Source: Planctomycetota bacterium
GTDB taxonomy: Bacteria > Planctomycetota > UBA8108 > UBA1146
Assembly (NCBI GenBank): GCA_002691835.1
Contig: NZJA01000139.1
Coordinates: forward strand, 1-8,505
Direction: 5' to 3'
Length of the DNA stretch: 8,505 bases
Shown here in pieces: positions 1 through 6,076 of this stretch. The first letter of the stretch is position 1. The number at the start of each line of letters is the position of its first letter. The position numbers and the translations under genes are program-made. The notes beneath the pieces were generated by a model. That model was given only the letters and a program-made list of their open reading frames with translations. It had not been told where the DNA came from and did no database searches.

Positions 1-669
1 GATTTCATTGAGTTTTTGGTCGCCTGTGAGGTCCTTAAATTTGGTGATTTCACAACAAAGAGCGGTCGCAAGACTCCTTATTTCATCAACACCGGAATGG
101 TGAGAACGGGTTCACAATTAGAATGCTTCGCGTCATTTTATGCACAAAGCATCGCGACTCAGTTCAGCTCCAAATTTGATTTCATTTTTGGCCCGGCATA
201 CAAGGGGATTCCTCTGGCTGCAGCGATCAGCACTAACCTCGCCCGTGAACATGGCATCGATTGCGGATACTGTTTTGACCGTAAGGAGGCCAAGGACCAC
301 GGCGAAGGAGGTTTACTGGTCGGTTATCAGCCGAAGGATGGTGATCGTGTTTTGATTGTTGAGGACGTCACCACTGCAGGAACCTCGATTCGTGACACAG
401 TGCCCAAACTTCTCGCCACCGCAGATGTCAAATTGGCCGGCCTGATGATTTCTGTTGATCGAAGGGAAAGGGGAACTGATTCCCGAGCGGCCCTTGATCA
501 ACTCTCAGAGGAATTTGACATGCCCTGTGAGGCCATTGTTCAGGTTCAGCAGGTTTTGGAATATCTCCACGGCAGAGAAATCAATGGCAAGGTCCATATC
601 GATGACGAATTACGGGACCGAATGCTCGAATACATGAAAGAGTACGGCGCCACGGACCACGCTGTTTGA
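1..669 (+). CDS. pyrE: Orotate phosphoribosyltransferase, 5'-truncated by window edge
   Basis: PyrE transfers a phosphoribosyl group from PRPP to orotate, giving orotidine 5'-monophosphate in de novo pyrimidine synthesis in the cytosol. The frame is open from base 1. The residues before the first possible internal start (a TTG at 16) still align with E. coli PyrE (IEF, then VLKFGDFTTKSGRKTPYF), so the true start lies left of the window and about ten residues are missing. Visible hallmarks are FGPAYKGIPLA, the flexible catalytic loop DRKEAKDHGEGG (bases 277-312) and the PRPP-binding motif VLIVEDVTTAGTS (bases 349-387). The last residues match the usual family C-terminus, so the 3' end is intact. 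It faces the leftward DoxX gene and shows no functional link to the lipid genes. The family call is very secure. Confidence 0.97.
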   Translation, partial: DFIEFLVACEVLKFGDFTTKSGRKTPYFINTGMVRTGSQLECFASFYAQSIATQFSSKFDFIFGPAYKGIPLAAAISTNLAREHGIDCGYCFDRKEAKDHGEGGLLVGYQPKDGDRVLIVEDVTTAGTSIRDTVPKLLATADVKLAGLMISVDRRERGTDSRAALDQLSEEFDMPCEAIVQVQQVLEYLHGREINGKVHIDDELRDRMLEYMKEYGATDHAV

Positions 670-707
670 TCAGTCAACACTGATCGCTGAGCTGTTCAGT
701 TCTTATT
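668..707. terminator. Possible bidirectional terminator between convergent genes
   Basis: A perfect 7-bp hairpin, GATCAGT-CAAC-ACTGATC (668-685), begins inside the pyrE stop codon. Immediately downstream, ACTGA (679-683) can alternatively pair with TCAGT (696-700), and this is followed by the T-rich stretch TCTTATT. The convergent arrangement of pyrE and the DoxX gene, with 50 bases between the stops, makes a terminator here plausible. The stems are short and moderate in GC and the T-tract is interrupted, so this is only a candidate. Confidence 0.4.
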
Positions 708-719
708 GTGACTGCGTGA

Positions 720-1163
720 TCAATCCTCGTGATCTGCAGATCCGCCGATGGCAAATGAACCAGGACCATACCTGAAGATGATGAAACTGGCGATCAACAC
801 AAACAGTGCTTTGGAATATCCAGCCCAGTTTCCAGTAATTAAATCGTCGTAATGGGCAACAAAAGTAGCAACTGAAAACGTTGCCATGAGCGGCAAACTG
901 GCCAATCTGGTTCCGAACCCGATCAATAAGAATAGCGGGGCTATACATTGAGTTAAAACCGCCAGGTATGCTGATACTGCCGGGAATGGGACACTCAAAA
1001 ACTCAAGGTAGCCGGCAAACTTCTCCATCTCACCGTCGCCAAGAATTTTATTCCACCCCGCAGGAAGAACAACCGCTGCAATAAAGAGACGTACAATCAA
1101 TAACTCTACGCTTGCGCCCACGGAAGTAATGGGAGCAGGTTCCCCAATGACGGACTTTTTCAT
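720..1163 (-). CDS. DoxX-family integral membrane protein
   Basis: This is a 147-residue hydrophobic protein of the DoxX family. Four membrane segments can be read at about residues 18-37, 61-83, 88-104 and 116-134. The first carries the family-typical pattern RLFIAAVVLPAGWNKI, followed by a short polar loop before the next helix. DoxX-like proteins are four-helix membrane proteins; some are linked to thiol redox or oxidative-stress systems, but most have no assigned role. The ATG at 1161-1163 is preceded by GGAG with a 5-nt spacer. The gene lies 57 nt downstream of the DUF1295 gene on the same strand and is probably the last cistron of that operon. It converges on pyrE. A role in the neighbouring lipid pathway is inferred from position only. 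Confidence 0.82.
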   Translation of the reverse strand: MKKSVIGEPAPITSVGASVELLIVRLFIAAVVLPAGWNKILGDGEMEKFAGYLEFLSVPFPAVSAYLAVLTQCIAPLFLLIGFGTRLASLPLMATFSVATFVAHYDDLITGNWAGYSKALFVLIASFIIFRYGPGSFAIGGSADHED

Positions 1164-1194
1164 ATCACTCCATTTCGTCGTTGCATGTAGTGAC

Positions 1195-1212
1195 TAGGAT
1201 GCCGAGATCCTA
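1195..1212 (-). other. Intercistronic hairpin between DUF1295 and DoxX genes
   Basis: TAGGAT and ATCCTA form a 6-bp stem with a 6-nt loop in the 57-nt gap between the two leftward genes. No T-tract follows on the minus strand, so it is not a standard terminator. It could be a processing or mRNA-stability element, or chance. Confidence 0.25.
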
Positions 1213-1220
1213 TAAATAAA

Positions 1221-2021
1221 TCAAGATTCGATCTTCGGCGGCAAGGGGAAAAACACACTAACCTCGCGCTGGTATTTTTCATATTTTTCTCCCCTACTGC
1301 GCAAGGCCTGCTTCTCCGTGATCGGAATCCCCGTGAATTTGAAGAGAAACAGCAGCATTGCGATGGGGCCAAACAGCGTCAGATATCGCCAATCTCCATG
1401 CCAACCAATCGCTACATATGCAAACCAATGAAGCCACTCAAAGAAATAGTTGGGATGCCGTGACCAAGCCCATAGTCCGACTCGGCAAACTTCCCCCCGA
1501 TTCGCTGGGTCTTTTCGAAATTTCTCCAGTTGCCTGTCCGCAATCGATTCCCCTAATAATGCCAGTACCCAAATCGCAACCCCAACTCCGTCAAGAAGCT
1601 GTAGCTCCACGTCCTCAGGAGTATTGGCCGCAATCAAAATAGGGCTGGCGAAGATCAGAGCGAAAACCGCCTGCATCTGGAAAAAGATCATGTAGAAACG
1701 ATCGGCGGCCTTTTGTCCTTTTTCACGTCGGTAGCTTTCATAGCGTCCGTCTTCTCCCTCTCTCGACAAACGATCCCAGAGATGCTTTGTCAGCCTTAAA
1801 CCCCATAGACCGATCAGTACTCCGAGTATCCAGCGTCTATCGGTCATTCCATTACCAGCGATGCAAAACCCAATACCTAATCCACCAGTGCCCAGCGACC
1901 ATGCCACATCGACAAAGCCTGCTCTCGACGATTTTTTTTGCCACATCCATAGCAAATGCATGACCACCGCCAGGATTACCCAACCGACAATCAATGGTTC
2001 CCAGATCCTAGACATCTCCAT
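1221..2021 (-). CDS. DUF1295 membrane protein, steroid 5-alpha-reductase-like
   Basis: This 266-residue polytopic membrane protein belongs to the DUF1295 / steroid 5-alpha-reductase C-terminal superfamily. Members with known activity use NADPH to reduce C=C bonds in lipids; others are membrane methyltransferases of the ICMT type. Signature elements seen are GESIADRQLEKF (157-168), SRHPNYFFEW (187-196), TGIPITEKQ (230-238) and a C-terminal Y..EVSVFFPLP. Six or more hydrophobic segments fill most of the rest. The ATG at 2019-2021 overlaps the end of the DUF2878 gene by 14 nt and has AAAGGAC about 7 nt upstream, inside that gene. This suggests translational coupling. A second ATG two codons later is possible. 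Given the desaturase and two SAM methyltransferases across the divergent promoter region, reduction of a modified acyl chain is an attractive role, but it is inferred. Confidence 0.87.
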   Translation of the reverse strand: MEMSRIWEPLIVGWVILAVVMHLLWMWQKKSSRAGFVDVAWSLGTGGLGIGFCIAGNGMTDRRWILGVLIGLWGLRLTKHLWDRLSREGEDGRYESYRREKGQKAADRFYMIFFQMQAVFALIFASPILIAANTPEDVELQLLDGVGVAIWVLALLGESIADRQLEKFRKDPANRGEVCRVGLWAWSRHPNYFFEWLHWFAYVAIGWHGDWRYLTLFGPIAMLLFLFKFTGIPITEKQALRSRGEKYEKYQREVSVFFPLPPKIES

Positions 2022-2577
2022 TTTTTTGTCCTTTCGGTCGAGACATGAACAACTGGGATTCCATGTAACTGCGAGTCTTTGCCATGAGCGGGAACATGAT
2101 GGCCCAGCCGATGCCTATGTAGACTGCTGTTTCAATCTTGTTAGACGATAAAAACTCTAACGCCCCGAGTGAATCTCCGCCGTAGTACGCAAGCCCACCA
2201 CCGAACCCACCAAACAAAACACACCATAGCGTTTTATCTCTAATCCAAACCAAACACTGACCAGCTGCCAGAGTTCTTATCAGAAGAGGCCACAAAAGCA
2301 GCATCCAAATCGGTGGCTTAATCCCCACTGGAATTTGAACACTCTCTGAGTAATCCACGAGCTTCATTTCCAGAAGGCTGAGTTCAAAGCAAGCCCCAAC
2401 CAATAATGACAGGGCGGCAAAGCCCATTTCAGGTTTCCCACCCTGGAAAACTCCAAAAATAACGACTGCCAGAACGATGAGTGCTCCGGCTTCCGGGTAA
2501 CCATTGGCCGCCCCGAGGATCGCTCCAAGCCAACCGGCGTAGTAAAGCAGTGCAGATAAGATGGCACTTTTTTTCAA
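2008..2577 (-). CDS. DUF2878 integral membrane protein
   Basis: This 189-residue, very hydrophobic protein resembles the DUF2878 family. Likely membrane segments lie at about residues 5-22, 29-45, 51-69, 87-102, 116-133 and 150-166. Family-like blocks are YYAGWLGAILGAANG near the N-terminus, the tryptophan-rich IWMLLLWPLL (90-99) and the glycine-rich GGFGGGLAYYGGDSLGAL (123-140). DUF2878 genes recur beside cyclopropane-synthase, COG2907 and DUF1365 genes in other bacteria (recalled, not searched), which ties this leftward group to the rightward operon. The chosen start is TTG at 2575-2577: GGGAG sits 7 nt upstream, and the next in-frame Met is at about residue 51, past the first helices. The biochemical function is unknown. 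It is the first gene of the leftward operon. Confidence 0.78.
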   Translation of the reverse strand: MKKSAILSALLYYAGWLGAILGAANGYPEAGALIVLAVVIFGVFQGGKPEMGFAALSLLVGACFELSLLEMKLVDYSESVQIPVGIKPPIWMLLLWPLLIRTLAAGQCLVWIRDKTLWCVLFGGFGGGLAYYGGDSLGALEFLSSNKIETAVYIGIGWAIMFPLMAKTRSYMESQLFMSRPKGQKNGDV

Positions 2578-2782
2578 AATTGATCTCCCAAATCTCCCGT
2601 TGGCATGAACTGAGCTTGATTATGCTGAACTCTGACTCCAATTAACCTGACCCAGAGTCAATTTGGGAGCAATGAGGGTAAATAATTCAAAACAAACTGA
2701 TCCCAAATACTGGCCTTGCCCATTCGCCTATACTCCGGGATCATCCCCGAACTGAACCTGAATAGTAGTAGAGGAACCCACT
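2578..2782. promoter_or_regulatory. Divergent control region for two lipid operons
   Basis: This 205-bp non-coding gap separates the leftward DUF2878 and rightward methyltransferase genes. For the leftward side, a CATAAT box (complement of 2619-2624) lies about 40 nt before the TTG start, with only a weak -35. For the rightward side, TATACT (2729-2734) is a good -10 about 50 nt before the ATG, but no good -35 lies 15-18 nt upstream, so an activator or alternative sigma factor may be needed. A TGATCCC at 2698-2704 recurs inverted as GGGATCA at 2737-2743, and GGGATCATCCC (2737-2747) is an 11-bp dyad in the rightward leader. The Shine-Dalgarno for the first rightward gene is GAGGA at 2771-2775. 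The assignments are by eye. Confidence 0.5.
2629..2658. repeat. Imperfect inverted repeat, operator candidate
   Basis: ACTCTGACTC (2629-2638) and GACCCAGAGT (2649-2658) are inverted copies matching at 8 of 10 positions, with arms centred 20 bp (about two helical turns) apart. The repeat overlaps the expected -35/-10 interval of the leftward promoter candidate and lies upstream of the rightward one. This is the usual place for a dimeric repressor or activator site. No regulator gene is present in the window to pair with it. Confidence 0.35.
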
Positions 2783-3811
2783 ATGTCTTTTGCAATAGAA
2801 CTCGCCGAGTTGGGATTTTTCCCCGATCAAATCATCCGCTATGGAGTTCACGGACTCGTCAAAGAAAGACTCGAAGAATCGAATGAGCTTGCCTCAGGAA
2901 ACCACGCTACTGTTCTAGAGCGCTTCGTTGACAGTCTCCGCGATGCTCCCATCGCTGAGGTTCCTAATCTGGCAAATGATCAGCACTACGAAGTCCCTGC
3001 AAATTTCTTCGGGCACGTTCTTGGAAAACACCGAAAGTATTCGTCCTGCTACTACGAAAACCCACAAGACTCTTTGGATCAGGCAGAGGCCGCGATGTTG
3101 CGCCTGACCTGCGAACGGGCTCAAATCGAAGACGGGATGCGAATTCTGGAACTCGGCTGCGGTTGGGGATCCCTGTCTCTATGGCTCGCTGAACAATATC
3201 CCAATGCCAATATTCTTTCGGTCAGCAACTCTACGTCGCAAAAAGCATGGATTGATGCACAAGCAGAAGATCGCGGTTTAGGAAATCTCCAGGTTCAAAC
3301 ATGTGATATGAACAATTTTGAACCAGAAGGGGAATATGACCGAGTTATCTCAGTCGAAATGTTCGAGCATATGAAAAACTGGGAGCTCTTAATTTCAAAA
3401 CTAGACCGAGTGATGTCTTCAGAAGCAAAGCTGTTTCTTCATGTCTTCAGCCATCGGATTCATGCCTATCACTTCGTCAAAGAAAATGATGACGAGTGGA
3501 TGGCTCGGCACTTTTTCTCTGGCGGAATGATGCCAAGTCACCAGATTTTTGACCGTCTTCAGGTTCCTCTGCAGCTCGATTCCTCTTGGTTTGTCAATGG
3601 GACGCACTACCAGAGAACCTCTGATCACTGGCTTGAAAATTTGAACCGACAGAAATCGGAAATCATGCCGATTCTTGAAAGTACCTATGGATATCGAGAA
3701 GCGCGTCGATGGTTTCACCGTTGGAGAATCTTCTTCATCGCCTGCTCCGAGCTATTCGGTTACCAGAATGGAGAACAATGGGGTGTTTCCCACTTTCTGC
3801 TAAGGAAGTAG
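2783..3811 (+). CDS. CNMT-like SAM-dependent methyltransferase (CFA-synthase superfamily)
   Basis: This 342-residue class I SAM methyltransferase resembles plant coclaurine N-methyltransferase and its CNMT-like relatives more than classical bacterial Cfa. The SAM-binding motif I is ILELGCGWGS (121-130). It is followed by VSNSTSQKAWID, close to the plant ISNS-TQK-FID pattern. EMFEHMKN (192-199) contains Glu192, Glu195 and His196, equivalent to the catalytic E..EH of CNMT. HFFSGGMMPS, WFVNGTHYQRT and the C-terminal ELFGYQNGEQW...HFLLRK also match the CNMT type. At the Cfa bicarbonate-cysteine position it reads YSSCYY, with Ser88 at the likely aligned site; His220 and Tyr276 match other pocket residues. 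It lacks the long N-terminal domain of Cfa. The ATG has GAGGA 7 nt upstream. As first gene of the operon its substrate is probably lipid, either an acyl double bond or an amine head group; sequence does not decide. Confidence 0.88.
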   Translation: MSFAIELAELGFFPDQIIRYGVHGLVKERLEESNELASGNHATVLERFVDSLRDAPIAEVPNLANDQHYEVPANFFGHVLGKHRKYSSCYYENPQDSLDQAEAAMLRLTCERAQIEDGMRILELGCGWGSLSLWLAEQYPNANILSVSNSTSQKAWIDAQAEDRGLGNLQVQTCDMNNFEPEGEYDRVISVEMFEHMKNWELLISKLDRVMSSEAKLFLHVFSHRIHAYHFVKENDDEWMARHFFSGGMMPSHQIFDRLQVPLQLDSSWFVNGTHYQRTSDHWLENLNRQKSEIMPILESTYGYREARRWFHRWRIFFIACSELFGYQNGEQWGVSHFLLRK

Positions 3812-3857
3812 CCCCCAACATTTTCCTTCCAGTTTTTCGACATAAACAACGGAGAGC

Positions 3858-4799
3858 ATGATGAACCCGAAAGCAAAAACACGAAAGCTGAGCTATCACC
3901 TCAAGGCAGCCCTGGACAATTCCAATTTCACGGCTTCTGAGAAGAACCCAAGGAACATAGACTGGCTTCGATCGAGTCCATTCTGGCTAAGCCATCTTGC
4001 TGTTATCGGATTGATTTGGGTTGGAGCTAGCCCCATCGCCATTGGGCTTTGCTTCCTCTTCTACTTTGTGAGAATGTTCGGCATCACCGGTTTTTACCAC
4101 CGCTACTTCTCACACCGCTCATTCAGAACCTCAAGAGTAGTTCAATTTCTTGGAGCTCTTCTTGGAGCAAGTTCAGCCCAACGTGGTCCAATCTGGTGGG
4201 CCTCCCATCATCGGCACCATCATCGGCACAGTGATGAACCTGTTGATTCCCACTCCCCACGACAGGATGGCTTCTGGTGGAGCCATGTTCTCTGGTTCCT
4301 GGCAGACAAGAATTTCCCCATCAAGGACGATCTGGTCAAAGATCTGAACAGATACCCCGAGCTCAGGTTTCTCGATCGATACGATTACCTGGTGCCATTG
4401 GTTTACTGGGGCATGTGTTTCCTGATCGGTGACCTGTTGGCTACTCATTACCCTGAACTTGGTACGAACGGATGGCAGATGCTTGTGTGGGCAGGATTCC
4501 TGTCGACTGTTCTTCTTTGGCATGGAACCTTTACCATCAATTCTCTGGCACACCGCTGGGGCTACGCCCGCTATGAAACCGGCGATGACAGCCGCAATAA
4601 TTGGTTTCTTGCGATCCTGACTCTTGGTGAGGGTTGGCATAACAATCACCACCACTACCAACACACTGCCCGACAGGGTTTTTACTGGTGGGAATTCGAT
4701 ATCACTTACTACATTCTCTGGCTCGGTTCATGCATAGGTCTCATTAAAGGCCTCAAGCAAATCCCGGAAGGTGTCCGGGAATCTTCCAGAGCCAAATGA
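3858..4799 (+). CDS. Membrane fatty-acid (acyl-CoA-type) desaturase
   Basis: This 313-residue di-iron membrane desaturase of the stearoyl-CoA delta-9 type introduces a cis double bond into a fatty acyl chain using O2 and an electron donor. All three histidine boxes are intact: HRYFSH (81-86), HXXHH at His118/121/122 within SHHRHHHRHSD, and HNNHH (261-265). The extra metal-ligand region TINSLAHRWG (226-235) is also present. Hydrophobic hairpins occur at about 43-72 and 178-225. Length fits the bacterial family. Two ATGs are adjacent; GGAG at 3851-3854 is 3 nt from the first and 6 nt from the second (3861), so translation may begin at the second. A 46-nt gap without a terminator separates it from the methyltransferase gene, and its stop overlaps the next start by ATGA. 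It probably makes the alkene substrate for the methyltransferases; regiospecificity is unknown. Confidence 0.93.
   Translation: MMNPKAKTRKLSYHLKAALDNSNFTASEKNPRNIDWLRSSPFWLSHLAVIGLIWVGASPIAIGLCFLFYFVRMFGITGFYHRYFSHRSFRTSRVVQFLGALLGASSAQRGPIWWASHHRHHHRHSDEPVDSHSPRQDGFWWSHVLWFLADKNFPIKDDLVKDLNRYPELRFLDRYDYLVPLVYWGMCFLIGDLLATHYPELGTNGWQMLVWAGFLSTVLLWHGTFTINSLAHRWGYARYETGDDSRNNWFLAILTLGEGWHNNHHHYQHTARQGFYWWEFDITYYILWLGSCIGLIKGLKQIPEGVRESSRAK
4206..4229 (+). repeat. 12-bp perfect tandem duplication in histidine box 2
   Basis: The 12-mer CATCATCGGCAC occurs twice head to tail and encodes HHRH-HHRH (residues 117-124) of the desaturase. The protein pattern is common in bacterial desaturases of this type, so the DNA identity may reflect constraint and codon choice and not a recent duplication. 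Confidence 0.8.
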
Positions 4800-6076
4800 A
4801 AATCGCCGTTGTAGGCACTGGGATTTCGGGGCTTGTTTGTTCGCGCATGTTATGCCGTGAGCACGATCTCCATGTTTTTGAATCTGGTAACTACATTGGC
4901 GGGCACACCCATACGATTTCTGTTGAAGAAGAATCTGGTACTCGCCCAGTCGATACAGGCTTTATCGTCTTTAATGAAAAAACATACCCTAACCTGATCG
5001 ACATCTTTCAACGACTCGGCGTCGAGAGCCGTGAATCGAACATGTCCTTTAGCGTCTTCAATCCAGAAGCAGGATTTGAATACAATGCTACGAATCTGAA
5101 GGGGCTTCTTGCCCAACCAACAAACCTCCTTCGTTATAGATTCTGGTCGATGATTTGTGGGATTCTGCGTTTCTATCGCTCCGCTCCGGGTTTGATGAAG
5201 ACCATCTCCCCAGAAACTCGGTTGGGAAACTGGATTGAAAAAGAGGGATATTCACAGTCATTCATTGACGATCACCTGATACCGATGGCTGCGGCGGTAT
5301 GGTCGACATCCCTTACCGATATCCGCGACTATCCACTTCTTTCACTCATTCGATTTTTTGACAATCACGGATTTTTGCAAATCGCCGATCGCCCCGTCTG
5401 GAGAACCGTTCTGGGTGGCTCCAGTGCTTACATTGAACCGATGATCCGCCCCTTTTCAGAAAAAATTCATCTCAATACTCCGGTTCAATCGATTCGGAGA
5501 AAGAATGGTCAACCCATCCTCAAGACAACCAAAGGAGAGGAAGTCTCTTTTGACCGAGTAATCCTCGCTTGTCATGGAGATCAGGCTTTGAGAATGCTGA
5601 CCGATGCCACCGAGACTGAAAAAGAGATCCTGGGACAATTTTCATACTCCAGAAACCCCACCACCCTTCATCACGACACACGCTTTCTCCCAAAAAGAAA
5701 ACGAGCATGGGCTGCGTGGAATGTTAAAACTGGGGGCCACCAAAAAGATCTGCTCGTCAGTTACTGGATGAACAACCTTCAGGGCTTTGTTGACGCTCCT
5801 CATGATTATGTGGTCACCCTGAATGCCCCTGGCCCGGAATCTGAATCTGGTATCGATCCCAATAAAGTGATCGAAGAAATGGTCTACGAACACCCGCTCT
5901 TCGATTCCGAAGCCATTCTTGCCCAATCTCGTCACGAAGAAATTGACGGGGTTCATGGAGTGCACTTTTGTGGTGCGTATTGGGCCAACGGTTTCCATGA
6001 AGACGGGGTCGTCAGTGGGATGAAGGTCGCTCAAAAATTCAACCGCGATCTCGAAGAGTTCAGCCATGGCAGATGA
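4796..6076 (+). CDS. COG2907-type FAD-dependent oxidoreductase (amine-oxidase fold)
   Basis: This 426-residue flavoprotein has an N-terminal FAD-binding Rossmann motif, VVGTGISG (5-12), with Glu29 at the end of the second beta strand, then GGHTHT (35-40) and DTGFIVFN (53-60). The C-terminal FAD-contact motif FCGAYWANGFHEDGVVSG (391-408) is typical of COG2907 proteins. Middle-region family blocks include AAAVWS and RPVWRTVLGGSSAYIEP. It is the equivalent of M. tuberculosis Rv0449c and of the FAD domain fused to plant cyclopropane synthases. No member has a firmly known reaction to my knowledge; oxidation or reduction of an acyl chain on phospholipid is plausible. Its ATG overlaps the desaturase stop by 4 nt (ATGA) with no strong Shine-Dalgarno, so it probably depends on translational coupling. 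It overlaps the DUF1365 gene by 11 nt. No signal peptide is seen. Confidence 0.93.
   Translation: MKIAVVGTGISGLVCSRMLCREHDLHVFESGNYIGGHTHTISVEEESGTRPVDTGFIVFNEKTYPNLIDIFQRLGVESRESNMSFSVFNPEAGFEYNATNLKGLLAQPTNLLRYRFWSMICGILRFYRSAPGLMKTISPETRLGNWIEKEGYSQSFIDDHLIPMAAAVWSTSLTDIRDYPLLSLIRFFDNHGFLQIADRPVWRTVLGGSSAYIEPMIRPFSEKIHLNTPVQSIRRKNGQPILKTTKGEEVSFDRVILACHGDQALRMLTDATETEKEILGQFSYSRNPTTLHHDTRFLPKRKRAWAAWNVKTGGHQKDLLVSYWMNNLQGFVDAPHDYVVTLNAPGPESESGIDPNKVIEEMVYEHPLFDSEAILAQSRHEEIDGVHGVHFCGAYWANGFHEDGVVSGMKVAQKFNRDLEEFSHGR

Noticed and set aside
16..18. TTG as the start codon of pyrE
   Set aside because: Upstream in-frame residues (IEF region) still align with E. coli PyrE, so the gene begins before the window.
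2711..2725. TGGC...TTGC as a sigma-54 promoter
   Set aside because: The GG and GC elements are not 10 nt apart, so the -24/-12 spacing fails.
4173..4664. 163-codon open frame antisense to the desaturase gene
   Set aside because: It lies entirely opposite a clear desaturase with intact histidine boxes. Its translation looks like an antisense shadow with no recognisable domain.
5642..6067. 141-codon antisense frame opposite the flavoprotein gene
   Set aside because: Shadow of a strongly supported gene, with no ribosome-binding site and no domain.
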